64,000 nt of DNA from Trametes villosa (GCA_002964805.2 PUDQ02000032.1:1116001-1180000); one strand, 5' to 3'; counted from the first letter of the stretch, positions 10,530 through 22,555 are shown. Numbers and translations are program-made. The notes: generated from the sequence alone by a model not told the origin.

Positions 10530-11569
10530 ATGTCCAAAGAGGGAGAATCTGACCCTTCAAACTCGGTGCTTGGCCGCTACCTCCGAGGAGCAGGGACTCT
10601 GGTGTGTAGTCCGCCAATGCTCATGTCACTTCTGCTCCCAGAGCTCAGATTTTTTTCAGGCACCAGACTTGAAGCTCTGGGTGGCGGCCGGTGCGGGCAT
10701 CATAGTCCTGGCGGAACTACGCCGTCGCCGCCGTGTCCCTACACCTCCTCCCACCTTCTTCAAGTCATACATGGTAACATGCTCCAGCATTGCCCTGGCG
10801 ACTATCACGGCGTACTATCCCCTGAATAAGGAGAGTAATTTGGTCGAGAGTGACAGGGATCTGGAAGCGGTGGATCAATCCGCGCGACGGCAAGCTCGAG
10901 AATGGGTCAAGACGAGAGCTTCAAGGTCGCTACCGTCGTCGCTAGACTCGGACTACGATCCTGGTGCGTTTCCCTTCCTCTTCATAAGCTATACACGGTA
11001 CCTATCCAAGTATATCGCGCAGTAGGGCTCGGGCAGCGTACCCCGCGCGACGGCTTGAGCTACCTCTCTTGGAAGATCCGCGGCCATTTCTGGCAGGACG
11101 ACCGCGCATGGAACCACTTCTACCGGACGCTTGCGCTGCGCTACGCGGACAAGTATCCCGAGATCACACCCGCAGCCTGGGACGCCTGCGTATCACATTT
11201 CGCTCGCGCAGCGTTCTTAGAAGAGGCGGTCGTCCCAGTCAGGGTGAGTGACATGATCACCTGCAGCGCACGCGCCAGCAGCTCACGAACGGTACCGGCT
11301 TAACCCAGGAGCTCACGGCCTCGACACATTTGTGGCTGTTCTTGACCTTTATCGCGGGGGATTTGCTCGAGGCACGCCCGTCGGTGTTACGCTTCGGTAT
11401 CACTGTCCTCCGCCTGAACACCATCTTCCGGGCAGTCTGCTACGGTGTTCTGACTCTGCATGTCCTGCCGCTCCCCTCGATGGTGCTGTACTACCGTCGC
11501 TTGACAGGGCTGCAGGATAAGACGCGGGTGGCCGAGATGCTGCGTGAGGCCTATCCCGATTCTGGTTGA
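10530..11569 (+). CDS. Unknown membrane protein, gene A1
   Basis: Four exons, 10530-10601, 10660-10963, 11023-11243 and 11309-11569, give 285 residues with canonical splice sites. The paralogue A2 at 15073 has introns at the same positions and phases, which strongly supports both models. Likely membrane helices are LKLWVAAGAGIIVLAEL, a second in exon 2 (SSIALATITAYY), and two in the last exon (WLFLTFIAGDLL and the segment ending LHVLPLPSMV). The best conserved region between paralogues is exon 3: RGHFWQDDRAWNHFYRTLA, then a Tyr/Pro-containing helix. No family is recognised, and location and role are unknown. Confidence 0.75.
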
Positions 11570-12092
11570 GGTGCTTTGTGGCAGTATCACGTCTTCTAGC
11601 GCGGACAGGGATTTGGTGGGTGTTGTCGTAGGTGTCCGGAGCGCTCTCCCTGTTCTGCTGTGGTTCGCATGGCTTTGATATCGTACTGCTTCGGACTTAG
11701 TGATACCTCCCCGCTCTCGCGCATTGTATACCCCACTCACACATCGAGTCATCACTGCTCAGCTTGAACCCCTCCAGCACAGCTGCACCCTGGCTGCACC
11801 CTCAGATTGCGGCGAATACCGTCTGCACCGCGAACCTTCGGAAGGATACGGGTGTTCTCGGAACGTCCCACCCTCGTATAGCCACCGAGCAGAGCGGATT
11901 TTGTATCGGCTGACCACGAGGAATGCGGCGAACTTGCTGTGGGATGGTTTTACTCACAGGACTGACACTGTGACATTAGGCGAAAGTACAGCGCGTGCTA
12001 GTAAGTGCTGATAACTGCCAAGTATACACGACCTCTCTGACTAAGTATCACTCGCAGTCCTGGTAGCACCAGAGTCGAACGAAGCCGCGCCC
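11570..12092. other. Intergenic region between gene A1 and gene 2
   Basis: 523 bp. The part from about 11590 to 11895 is recognisably duplicated downstream of gene A2 (16150-16280 and again 16636-16860), so it predates the tandem duplication. No coding potential is evident. Confidence 0.5.
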
Positions 12093-13339
12093 ATGGCGGA
12101 CTCGGTTAGCGGGCTCGGGCCTTCCGCATCCCCGGACTCCGAGGACAAGAGCTCGCTCGCATCCTCCAAGACGATAGAGCGATTTCCTTCAGTGCGTATG
12201 ATAGATTGGGCACTTGCTTCGGCAACCACAAGACGTTACGCTGACAAAACACCGTATCGACTTGCAGCGGGGTGATATCGAGAACCTGGCCCACACCGCG
12301 ATACTCTTCGTGGCCCACAGTATCTACCGGCGGTACTCACCCCGCAAGTGGCCCACTCTGACCTCGTTGAAGCTCCCGGAGCTCTATGGGGGTTACGCAT
12401 TATCTTGGTCGCTCTCGCGCATCGCCTCGCAGAACCGCGAGGAGATCGCTGCTGACAACGACTTAAATACCATCGAGGCGGCTGCGAGGCTTATTCGACA
12501 TAGTGTAAGAGAGCGCAGAGCGGTGTACGTGGAGGCCCTCTCAAAAGATCTGAAGAACGAGACCGCGCGACATGTCCGCGAAGGTGAGAGCTCGCTCGCT
12601 CGTGGGGTTGGTCTCCGGTCCTTCGTGCATCGGGTGCTCACGCATCCGGTTGTCGTTGCAGTCATGATGGGCGTGTGCCGAGAAAGCTATGTCTCGCGCA
12701 TGGGGCTCCTCGGCAAGGTGGCGTGGTGGCACAATCATCGCTGGCACAGCGAAGAAGACTGGCTTTTGGCGGCGGCGTTCTACCTGGGGAACAGGTCGTT
12801 TTGGACGCAATCCATGGGCGACGGCGAGATCTGCATCACGCACACCGCGAACATGCTCCGCACCGACCCGAAGGCGGACTATGGGGTGAGCGGCCTTCCT
12901 TCCCTCCGCGTTCCCGGACTCGAGCTGACTTGCGATGTCATTGTCTGCCCCCTACACCCGCCGACAGGACAACGCCGAGTACCCGCTCGTGGCCCTCGCG
13001 GCGTCCATGCCGCTCGCGATGTGGGCGCGCGCGACGGGGAACCCGCTGTACTACTTTCCGCTCAACGGGCTGCAGCGGCTCCTGTTCGGCGCGTTTCTGT
13101 ACACGTACAAGGTGCGGCGGTGTCAGCACTACGCATACCTGCACACCCTCCGGGATAAACACCGCTTGGCCGACATTCTGCGCGGGATCTTCGAAGGAGA
13201 CCGGACGGGCGGTGGCTCCGGAGAGGACAGCGCGGGGCGCGCCGCCGACGGTCCTGTAGAGCTGGATGCGCCAGTGACGTCTGAAGACGAGCTAGAGCAG
13301 ATGCAGCGTGCGGACTCGGACGGGCCCGGGGGTGCTTAA
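12093..13339 (+). CDS. Unknown protein, gene 2 of the duplicated segment
   Basis: Three exons, 12093-12191, 12268-12885 and 12968-13339, give 362 residues. The N-terminus is Ser/Asp-rich. The middle holds an Arg/Tyr-containing segment (HSIYRRYSPRKW), a helical domain rich in charged residues (ARLIRHSVRERRAVYVEAL), a hydrophobic helix (THPVVVAVMMGVC), and a conserved aromatic stretch (WWHNHRWHSEEDWLL). The third exon has PLVALAASMPLAMWARATG and an acidic C-terminal tail. No known domain is recognised. The last exon is present as a heavily mutated copy at about 16920-17270. The start could lie further upstream if an additional 5' exon exists. Confidence 0.68.
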
Positions 13340-14344
13340 AACTGTATATCATCATGCTCAGAAAGACGTCAACTGGCTCGGGCCCAGTGCTGGAAGGTTA
13401 TATACGCAGGAAAGACCCGCGTTCGTAGTGGGCGTGGCATGACTGAGTGCTGAGCGCTGAGCTCGCGGTGTGTGGCTTGCTCGAGGTTTGGCGGGTTGGT
13501 CTGTTGAGTGTCCGTATATATGTTCATACGTAGGTCGTCCTTCGCAGGCTCGATTCTAGATAGGGACACGCCCCGCAAGGCCGGCCAGCGGATGAATACT
13601 TCATACTAGAAGATTCCCGTGCCTATGCCACGGAATTCTGTAGTAAGGCGAAAAAGGCATCAGCACTTTCAACTTATGACTGGCCTGAGCGGGAGGCCTG
13701 AGGTCTGTACCAGCCTTAGCGTAACTGATCAAGTCTAGTACTTGGAGACCATGAGCTCCGAAGTTCTTGGCGAGAGGTAGGAGAAGCACGCACAAAAGTG
13801 CTAAGCATGCAAGGTAATTCACATGATGGCGGATTACTTGTCGGCGTATCCAGCCACCCAGGAAAAGAGTCGGCTTGGGAATGGTGTACGCAGACGTTGC
13901 AAAACGCGACGCGCGCGCGGCGATGGCAAATATTCTCGATCACGCAATGTATAGGCGCCTGCTTATGTTCCTTCGGGAGGCTCCTGCGTTTGAGTGGGTT
14001 ACCACGTCTGAAAACGGCTCATATAAGTTATGAGCAACATAATCTGTGTGTATAAGCCATATGGCGGCTATTTCATAGCTCTCGAACCTCTCCGAAGAGG
14101 TGCTCGCCAGAGACCAAGCTTAAGCGCTCAAGTGCGCGCGCGATTGGCACTTAAACAGAGGTCGGCCTCCGCAAACGCGAGTCTCAGTACATCTGTCGGA
14201 TTCTCTGCTGTAAACCTGGGTGGATAAGAACATGTTCGGTGTAAATGCTCGTGAGGTTTGAACACCTGAACTGACGAAAGAGACGTGCACTTTCCCAAAA
14301 CGACCCACTGCCAAAAAAGGGGACCACTGTCTTTTACTATAGAA
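13340..14344. other. Intergenic region, no supported gene
   Basis: One kilobase downstream of gene 2. No open frame has family motifs or paralogue support. The right-hand duplicate largely lacks this stretch, which explains why copy 2 is shorter than copy 1. Confidence 0.5.
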
Positions 14345-14580
14345 GATGTACACTCGGCCGAATCTCACAATAGCCGTACCGTCTTCTAGGTATTGCTGGA
14401 TGTGGCTCACAGAGTTGACTGGCGCACGTCTACACGATACGGCGCCGCTGGGCAGCAGGTATGAGAGCGCCCTAGATCTAGAGTTCTTGTGCGACGCGAG
14501 AAGGAACCAGGTGTCAATGGTAGCTGGATTGGCTCAGATAGAAGAGGTTGTTGTAAGAGACCTAGTAAGCGCAGTCAACG
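14345..14580. repeat. Direct repeat R1, left copy of the transporter 5' flank
   Basis: This block (starting around CTCGGCCGAATCTCA) matches 17545-17780 with scattered substitutions. At 17780 it runs on into the promoter of the transporter gene. Here it stops at 14580 and is joined to LSM6 exon 1. It therefore marks the end of the ancestral segment before duplication. Confidence 0.78.
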
Positions 14581-14583
14581 TTT

Positions 14584-14642
14584 GGCGGCGGAGAGATCTC
14601 GGCGGGTGCGGCGGGCGGAGGAGGGGGCGTAGACTCGTCCAT
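14584..14642 (-). pseudogene. Truncated LSM6 exon 1
   Basis: On the reverse strand the first codons of LSM6 (MDESTPPPPPAAPA, then a Ser/Pro stretch) are repeated with a few silent or conservative changes. The sequence breaks off at the duplication junction, where a stop follows within a few codons. No Sm fold is encoded. The copied promoter upstream of it is what now precedes gene A2. Confidence 0.88.
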
Positions 14643-15072
14643 GCTACTGCGCGTCGTGGGGAGCGTGCCACCAATGGCCGTTGTGGACGACGACCTCGCG
14701 GTCTATGGCAGCAAGCATCAAGCGCCCGCCGCAGACAGGCGCCTGGTTCTCCGAGAACCTCGGAACGCTTTGCCGCTGGGCCGCTGGCCGCGTCCACCGA
14801 CTGGCCGTAAAGTACCTGCCCTTGGATACTCACCACGAGCTTCTCTTTTGTGTCTCATCCATGTTCGCATTCAGAATGACCAACTGAAATCACCCGCAGT
14901 CTCTGCGTAGTACTCTGACTGACTTGCCACCACCCCGTCATCCTTGAGTCGAAGGCTACGACGACGAACGGCCCCGTTCCAGCACTCACTGTTTCGCTGC
15001 CCGGTAGTTGGCCCCTTCCACGATCTAGTGGCACACCCTCAGAGTACTGGCTCAAGAAACACTCGTCCGAGT

Positions 15073-16147
15073 ATGTCTAATGATGGCGAACCGAACACTC
15101 CGAAACCAGTGCTTGGCCGCTATCGCTGGGGAGAAGGCACTCTGGTGTGCATCCAGCAAAGACTCTCCTCACAACTCCTCTAAGTGACCATATATTCTCA
15201 GGCACCGGAGCTACAGTACTGGTTGGCGGGTGGTCTCGGTATCACAGTCCTACTCCAATTACGCAGCCACTTCCGCCTCCCCAAACCTCGCGCCTCCGCC
15301 AATGGCTCCTTCTTTAGGACGACCTCCGTGGTGTTGGCTAGCACGCTCACCGCGGACCTCATGGCATACTTTCACTCCAAGAGCGCGAACGATCGCGTGG
15401 ATAGTGACCGAGATCTACAAACAGTGTCAGGCATCGCGCGACAGCAAGCTCGGGAGTGGATGAAGACCAGGGACTCGCCGCACCTGGGGCCGCCGATCCC
15501 GGACCACGATCCCGGTGTGTCCGCCTTCTCTCTAGTATAAGCTGCGTTATGCTCATCCAGCCATCATGCAAAGTCGGGCTAGGGCAGTATGCCCCACGCG
15601 CCGGGCTGAGTTACCTCGCCTGGAAGGTCCGCGGCCATTTCTGGCTGGACGACCGCGCATGGAACCACTTCCACCGCACCCTCGCCATGCGGAACGCGGA
15701 GAAGTACCCCGACATCAGCCCTGCAGACTGGGATATATGCGTGTCGCATATCGCTCGTGGGGTGTTTCTCGAAAAAGTCGTTGTCCCGATGAGAGTAAGT
15801 GATATATTCATATTTTACTCGTGCTCGAGACCTCTCACGAACAGATGATCTTGCAGGGGTACGGGCAAGGGTCGTATCTCTGGGTGATCGCAGGCGTCGT
15901 TGGGACGGAACTGCTTGACATGCAGCGGTGGGTATCGTTCCCCTCCGTCGCGTTCCGCGGGCTGCACGTTCTTTGGCGAGTAATCTGCTACGGGTGGCTA
16001 GCCTTTGAAGTTCTGCCGCTTCCTTCGACGGCGGTATACTTCCGCCCCTTGACAAGGCTACAGAACAAGACAGGGGTCGCTGAGATGTTGCGCGAGGTCT
16101 ACCCAGGTTCTGTCCAGGGCGCTTTGTGGCACTATCCTGTGTACTAG
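15073..16147 (+). CDS. Unknown membrane protein, gene A2 (paralogue of A1)
   Basis: Four exons, 15073-15144, 15202-15514, 15574-15794 and 15845-16147, give 302 residues with an uninterrupted frame. Exon 1 is 72 nt and exon 3 is 221 nt in both paralogues, and the intron phases agree. Conserved blocks include VLGRY near the start, the membrane segment after PELQYWLAGGLG, RGHFWLDDRAWNHFHRTLA in exon 3, and the C-terminal pattern LQNKTGVAEMLREVYP. The C-terminus is longer than in A1 by about ten residues. The preserved frame despite clear divergence suggests it has been under selection. Function unknown. Confidence 0.74.
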
Positions 16148-16248
16148 CGCGGACGGGGATTGGTGGGCGTTGTCGTAGACTCCCGGGATGCTTTCGCTGT
16201 TCTGCTGTTGCTCGTATTGCTTCGATATCGTACTGCTTTGGACTTAGT

Positions 16249-16860
16249 GATACCTCCCCGCTCTCGCGCATTGTATCCTCACCCCCACTCATAAATTAGT
16301 CTAGTCGTATGCGTCGCTGAGTCTCGCGACTTGCAGGATCGAACCTGGCTGATCGTTGGGCCCCCCAGACCCCGCGGGTTATTATCCCGAGGTAATCTCT
16401 ATGTCGGACCCTTCCCACGGTGCCTACAGAAACGCGACCGAGAAGATTGGATCTGGACTTTGTACCGTCCAACCACGGCGCAGGCGGTAGGTCTGCCGCC
16501 AGTTGCGGCCAGTACTGACTTGCAACACAGATGGGCCCGACGTCAGCCTAATCAAAGGTGAACGCCTGGACCGTGTGCTAGTAAGTGTCAGCGAGTCGCA
16601 AGAGTATACTTACGTACGCGTTCCGTCTAAATAATGATACCTCCCCACTCTCGCACATTGTATACCCCGACTCACGAATCTAATCATCACCTACTAGTCT
16701 CCCTGAGGCTGACCTTTCACGGTCTGGTTGAGGGAGGCCTCGCAGCTTCTGCCAGCGAGCACGACTACAGTATGCCCTCGGACTGCAACCCCATGTACCA
16801 CGAACCATCCGGAGGTCCGAGTGTTCTCGGACCGTCCCGCGGGAGCGTATAGGAACCGAG
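16249..16860. repeat. Repeated 3'-flank blocks downstream of gene A2
   Basis: A block starting GATACCTCCCC(G/A)CTCTCGC occurs at 16249 and again at 16636. Its counterpart in copy 1 is at 11702. The second copy is followed by sequence matching 11805-11895 (CGAACC(T/A)TC ... GTGTTCTCGGA). Copy 2 thus carries an internal partial duplication of the gene A 3' flank. Confidence 0.6.
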
Positions 16861-16919
16861 AAAAATCTTAGGCGCTCCCGTAGGCCGACTCGGAAGCATA
16901 CTTACGATGTCTGCTCTTG

Positions 16920-17270
16920 GTGCTGACTGGCAGAACTACCGGTAGTATGACGCGCTGATAAGGCTGGCGCTGTCCATGCCGTTTGCGATGTGGGCGCGTG
17001 CGACTCGTGAGGTGTCCGCCGTAGTACATGCCGCTGAACGGGCTGCAGTACTAGTGGCTCCTGTTTATCGCGCTTCTGTACGCGATGAATAGGCGGCGGT
17101 ATCCGCGATATGCATACCTCCGCAACCTCCGGGGAAACACCACGAGGCCGAGGCTCCGCGCACGATATTCGGAGTATAGAGCAGGGGGGTAGCCGCTCTA
17201 AGGCTAGCGGCGCACTGCCCGACCAGGGTTTGATAGACCTAGATGCGCCAGTAGCGTTAGGAGCGTAGAC
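16920..17270 (+). pseudogene. Decayed copy of the gene 2 last exon
   Basis: The sequence aligns base by base with 12960-13290, for example TCCATGCCG(C/T)T(C/T)GCGATGTGGGCGCG and AACGGGCTGCAG. It is broken by several stop codons (among them the TAG triplets in CGGTAGTATGA and CAGTACTAGTGG) and by small indels. The two upstream exons of gene 2 are not recognisable in this copy, so no functional protein is possible. Confidence 0.82.
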
Positions 17271-17544
17271 TCAGTACTGTGCAGCGGGTAAATTTGGACG
17301 GGAATACGTAGACTCGTCCTTCACGCTCAAAGTGACCTCGACTCGCCCCCGCGGTCCGAGCAGGTGTGGTAGTTGTGAACAATATCGCATTGTACATCGA
17401 AAGCGCACCGAGCTCGAAGTTCGCCGCGCCGGTTACAACGTTCGCCATGATTCTTTCGGAAACACGGTGACCGCGTCGTTTGATTCTGCAAAGGGTTGTA
17501 CGAAGGACACGATAGGGAGGCCGCAAGGTCAGCAGATCGGTTCG

Positions 17545-17780
17545 CAGACAAGGGCTCGGCCGAATCTCAAAATAGCCGCACCGTCGTCGACTCAAGCCAG
17601 GTCTTGCTGAATATGACTCATATCGTTGACTGCCGCACGTCTACACGACACAGCTACGCTGGGCAGCAGCTATGCGAGCACCCAAGAAGTTCTGTGGGAG
17701 GAGGTGTCAACCAGTGGTAGCTGGTCGGCTACAAGAGACGTTGTTAACAACTTATAAGCGAGAGTAAGCGCAGTGAACGT
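17545..17780. repeat. Direct repeat R2, right copy
   Basis: Matches 14345-14580 (R1). It directly adjoins the upstream region of the transporter gene, which indicates the ancestral location of this block. Confidence 0.78.
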
Positions 17781-17983
17781 CAAGATAAGGATTTACGTTT
17801 GGGCGCCTGACGAGAGGACTTGGAATGTGACGGCGATCGCCCGGCTGGTGTGGCCCTCCCGTCGAGTCCTCTGCATATTTATCCCTCCTCTCGGGCACCC
17901 ATGACGGTCGAGCCCGTTCTCCCTCTTCCTCGACGTTTACGACAGCGACGGCAGCAGCCACAGCCTCGGCAAATACGCGCGCG

Positions 17984-20900
17984 ATGAGCGACCCGCGCCG
18001 CTACGACCCTCGGCTAGGGGACGAAGACGTCACTCCCGAGTCCGAGCAGGCCCCTCCGGCTCGCCCGCAGAAGCACGTTCAGATCCCGAGCGACGTGGGA
18101 CACGATGCGGAGGGTGCGTCCGACGGCGCTCGAAGAGAGAAAGGGGGCGCAAAGCTTGAAGAGCCTCGCAGGCAACCTCCGGCGGTGCCTTGGACTTCTC
18201 GCCTGGCAAGGTGGTTCCCACTCGACCTCAGCTGGATCCCGGCGAACTTCACATGGTCCAAGATAAAGCCTGCGCTACGATGCGCTGTCGTCTGCTTTGT
18301 GTCGGCCGTCCTGATGGTCATTCCGCGGGTGTACAGTCTGATGGGTCAGGTGAGTACTACTCCGAATATCACGATTTGAGTGGGGTACTCGATGGGTCCT
18401 ACTTCGGCCGCGGCTTGTGAGGTTATGCAGTTGCTGAGAGAAACAGGATGGATGCATGGAAGATGGAGGGGCTCTGAGTCGTCGGATTGTCTTGAACCAG
18501 TGTCCCACTGTCGCCATCTTGCCTGCGGTTGGTGCCACCCCGAATCATCTCGGCGAGCTTTTTTGAGCCTCCTTGTGGCTGAGCTATGGCGAAGTTAATT
18601 GTCAACCTAAGACTTACGCTTGATTCTATTGCAGGGAAGCTTTCTCATCCTGATATGTGAGCATATATGCACGCAAAATGATTAAATGTATCTAACCCTT
18701 TCCTTGACAGCATCTTTCATGGATGTACCGTCGGATCCATTTCTCGCCGTTCTTGAACGCGAGCTGATCTTCATCACTTTCGTCGTTTCCGCATGGGCGT
18801 GAGTGCTCCCGTGTCGCTAAATCACATCCACTCGTCCGGACGCTTACTACCGCAACGTAGGTACTCCTGTCTCGGCATATTCCTCGCGAGCTTGGCCCGA
18901 GTGCACACAGACTACAACGCTCCGCTCGATGCTATTCAATCTGGCCAGTATGTGGAGGCAGGCCCTACAGTCATCCTCGCAGTCTTCGTATTCTTCGGCT
19001 GCGCGTTCTTCTTGTTTATGAAGGCGCGATTCGGACCCGGGCCCTACCTGTTTGCCACCATCTTCAGCTGCATCTGCATCGACATTTCTATGACCACGGC
19101 GGTGCTCTTCCCCTACCCGTACTATCTCGTCGGCCAGGTGATTGCGCTGCCGCTTGCGTTCCACTGCGCCTTGTGCATCCTGTTCTCTGCGCTCATCTTC
19201 CCGTCGACGATCACCGCTCAGTACACCCACACCCTCTTCTCGGTCTTGAATCCTCTGAACGACTTCCTGGCTAACCACCGGCGTATCCTCACTCTGGACC
19301 CGTCTTCGGAGGAGTTCAAGTCGACCGTCAAGGCCATCACGAGTACCCTCGGCAAGTCGGAGGCTGGGCTGGGCCAAGCCGCTGCCAACGTGCGGCTGCT
19401 CAAGCAGGATATCGTTTACGGTCGCTTCTCCCCCAACACGATCGGCCAGTTCCAGCCCATCATCCGTCGCCTCGTCACCCGCGCGAACGGCATGGACATC
19501 TTCTTCACCCTCATCGAGCCCACGCGAGAGCGGTTCCCGGTCACGCCCATCCCCTCCCGTCCGGGTACGCCGCGCAGCGCCACTCCGATGAGCACGCGCC
19601 CCGGGTCTCCGACGACGCCCAGCACCCCACTGCCGGGTTCGCCTCCGAACGGACTACGCGAAGACCCTGAACAGGTGGCCCGGCGGCGGCGGAACCTGCA
19701 GAGGCGCGTGCTCGAGCACTCACATGGGCACAAGTCGTTCTCGCGGAAGCTGCACCTGCGCTTGCGAGAGCACCACGAGGAGCACCAGCACCACCAGATC
19801 CATTTCTCACTGCTCAGCCTCGCGCACACGCTCTCGCCGCTTGCGAGAGTGTCGACGACGACCTCGGCGGAGACGGCGGTGGGCGTGTTTGAGTCGCAGC
19901 GGTATATGGCGTTCGAGGCGAACCGGCTGTCGCACCCGGACGAGGCCGACGTTACGGCGCATTTCGTGCACCTGTTGCATGAATCGTGCGACGAGCTGCT
20001 GGAGAATACCCAGGGTGTCGTCAAAGGGGTACAGGCGTGGTTCGCCGAAGTGCGGAGAGGCAGCTTCGGAGGTCGGGCGAAGATCGAGAAGGCGCGCGCT
20101 GAGCGGCTCGCGAGGCTGGAAGCGCTGAGTATAGGCGTGAAGGAGGCCTTACATCGTTTCAAGAAGGACAAACGGTACGTGAGATCCGTGAGTAGGCATT
20201 TGAGTCATCTCACGCAGTCTCTAGACATCGCGTGTTGGACCCGTATCGCTCGGCGTTCGATCCCAAGCATGTGAGCGCGATGGGGGGCATCTCGGAGCCT
20301 CCCCCGCACCGGTATCTGTTCCACTGCTACGTGTACGAGTATCATGCCATGCGGTTCTCTAGCATTCTCACTGAAGTCGTACGTCTTCTTCGGAACGTCG
20401 CTGAGCAGAGCACTGGCCCTAACGTCTTGATTCGAACAGTTGGATACTATTATCAAGCTGGAGCGGGACCGGCCGAAAGCGTGCCTGTGGTGGCCGCGCA
20501 TACCTATCCGAAAAATGCTTGAATGGAGCCCCTGGAACCCGTCAGAAGAGATGGAGCGGGCGGCGGACGACGAAGACCCGGGTATGTGCACCGCTGACGG
20601 CCGTTACCCGCTTGCGACTGACATCCACGGCAGACATCATCCAGGGAATACATCCCGACTGGGAGGACCTCGGGACGACGCGGCGGCGCGACCCCGATGC
20701 GCTGCCCCCGGAGAACGCGTTCCAGTACGTGATGCACTGGGTGTACGAGCTGGCGACGGCGCTGGGCCGCGGGAACGCGCTGTTCGCGCTCAAGGCCGGG
20801 CTGCTGACAGGTTCGACATCTTACTCACTTGGCGTTGTCTGCTTCTGACGTGACTTAGTGGTCCTTTGTATACCGAGCTTCCTGAAGGCGACGGCGGCGT

Positions 20901-22555
20901 TTGCCTACAGTACGCCACTCTGCCACTCCGCGCGTTGTGTTTACTGAATTCGATGTAGGGGAGCGCTTCGTGTGGGGCATGTACGTGATACGCCCGTCGT
21001 GATGTCGTGCAAGCGTCTGACCGGGGGCACGCGTAAACAGCTTTATGGGACAGCTGACCCTCGCTCGGTTCCGTGGGGACACGACGTTTGGACTCGTCGC
21101 TCGTATCGTCAGCACGTTCATGGGTGGAGTGATTGGCACAGTAATGTGGTACGGCCAGTTCCACATACCCCATCTACACAGAGCTGCTCACGAATGCCCG
21201 CCAGGTACATATCGACCGGCTCGGGGCAGGGTAACCCGTACGGTTTGGCGGCTGTCATTGGAGTCTGCGCGCCGTTCTTCTTCTTCTGGCGCCTGTACTG
21301 GCCAGTCCCGCCGATGACGAACATCATCCTCTTCGTGACCGCAAGCCTGGTGCTCGGGTTCTCTTGGCAGAACACGCACACGACCCTGCCATTCAAGTTC
21401 ATGGGATGGCAGCTGGCATGGGTGAGTGGCTCGTGGCGTGGCTGTCCGCGCACTGCTGATGGTCCACACAGCGGCGTTTCGTCCTTGTCGTTTGTGGAGT
21501 CACTGCGGCTTTGTGAGTGAACCTTAGCTTGTTGTACTGTTACAGGCTGACACTCGCGCAGCCTCTTCTCGTTCCTGCCCCCTTCGACGACGCTCCGCAA
21601 GTACCAGCGCTTAACGATGGCGACCACGGTCTCCGAACTTGGGGCTGTGTACTGTTCGATTGTCTCGTTTGCGAACACGCGAGAGCATCAAGAAGTCACC
21701 AGAGGAGAGATCGTCCAGAGCCTAGTCGCCATCCGCTTGAAGCTGAAGCGCTCTCTCGTGTTGAAGACCAACATCGTATACGAGGTATGCGTCGTTAGGT
21801 CTCCGGCTTGGCTCCTCGAGTCTGATATATTCCTTTGCTTCAGTTCTCCCTGAGAGGGCGGTGGCCGTCGGAAAGATATCAGAAAATTCTCGATTTGCAA
21901 TTGTATGTCCATCGCATTCCATTCCGCGCATATCTCCTCACATCTGTCCGCAGGCAGATCGCGTACCTGCTCTCTCACCTCATGTCGGTGGTAGAGCATC
22001 TGGAGCCCGCGTGGTCTCGTGCATTCCTCCGGAGGACACGGTTCCTCGACGCGGACTTCCAGGGAGACGTCCTCGCCGTGATCAGTATGTCGCCGCGCCT
22101 CGCCGGAGGGGATATGTTCTGACGCCTCCTGACCAGGCATGATCTCGACGGCGCTCCGCACGGGCAACCCCCTCCCGCAAATAACGCCCTGCCCGCTCCT
22201 CGACCGCTTCATGGTTCACACGCACGGCCTGAATGTAATACGGCAGGAAGCAGATGACGACTACGGCCTTCCCAGGACAATGACGATCGATACGCTCGAG
22301 AACGAACAGTACTTGTGCGTCCGCCTTCTTTCCATGGGCCGCCCTACGCGCCGTGTCTTCTGTGTCTGATTCGCGGGGCTCTGTGGTAGATGCTTCTCTG
22401 TCGGGGTCACGACTGCGTTCGGCATCGTGCTGCGCCTCGATAAGCTCATGGTCGCCACTAAGGAGCTCGTCGGCGAACAGTACCACATTCACGGCATTGG
22501 CGTGCCGGAGCCTCGAAGTTCCCCTATGGGAATGAGGCCGTCGAAGGACGTATAA
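17984..22555 (+). CDS. Aromatic acid exporter / DUF2421-type membrane protein
   Basis: A 17-exon model gives 1152 residues. Boundaries: 17984-18349, 18635-18656, 18711-18798, 18861-20174, 20225-20378, 20440-20581, 20634-20810, 20859-20909, 20959-20980, 21041-21148, 21205-21421, 21472-21512, 21562-21784, 21844-21902, 21954-22084, 22137-22314, 22390-22555. Every junction keeps frame. The architecture is that of fungal ArAE-family (Brefeldin A-sensitivity/fusaric-acid-resistance-like) transporters. It has an acidic N-terminus, an N-terminal membrane bundle (ALRCAVVCFVSAVLMVIP; VILAVFVFFGCAFFLF), and a long cytoplasmic loop with a Ser/Pro/Thr-rich insert and a His-rich patch. A second membrane bundle follows (FGLVARIVSTFMGGVIGTV; FFFFWRLYWPVPPM), then a DUF2421-like C-terminal domain ending VGEQYHIHG. 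Substrate is unknown; the role is probably efflux of aromatic or toxic compounds. Two exons are only 22 bp. Confidence 0.9.

Larger units (their letters stand above)
10054..14580. repeat. Tandem segmental duplication, copy 1
   Basis: This segment runs from inside LSM6 exon 1 through gene A1 and gene 2 to the repeat at 14345-14580. It is the left copy of a direct duplication whose right copy is 14584-17780. Landmarks in the same order in both are the LSM6 5' end with its divergent promoter, the four-exon gene A, the common 3' flank at 11690 and 16240, the gene 2 C-terminal exon, and the terminal block before the transporter gene. Confidence 0.8.
14584..17780. repeat. Tandem segmental duplication, copy 2
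   Basis: This is the right copy of the LSM6-A-gene 2 segment. It begins abruptly inside LSM6 exon 1 at 14584 and ends with the R2 block at 17545-17780. It is shorter than copy 1 because most of gene 2 and the following intergenic DNA have been lost. Confidence 0.8.
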
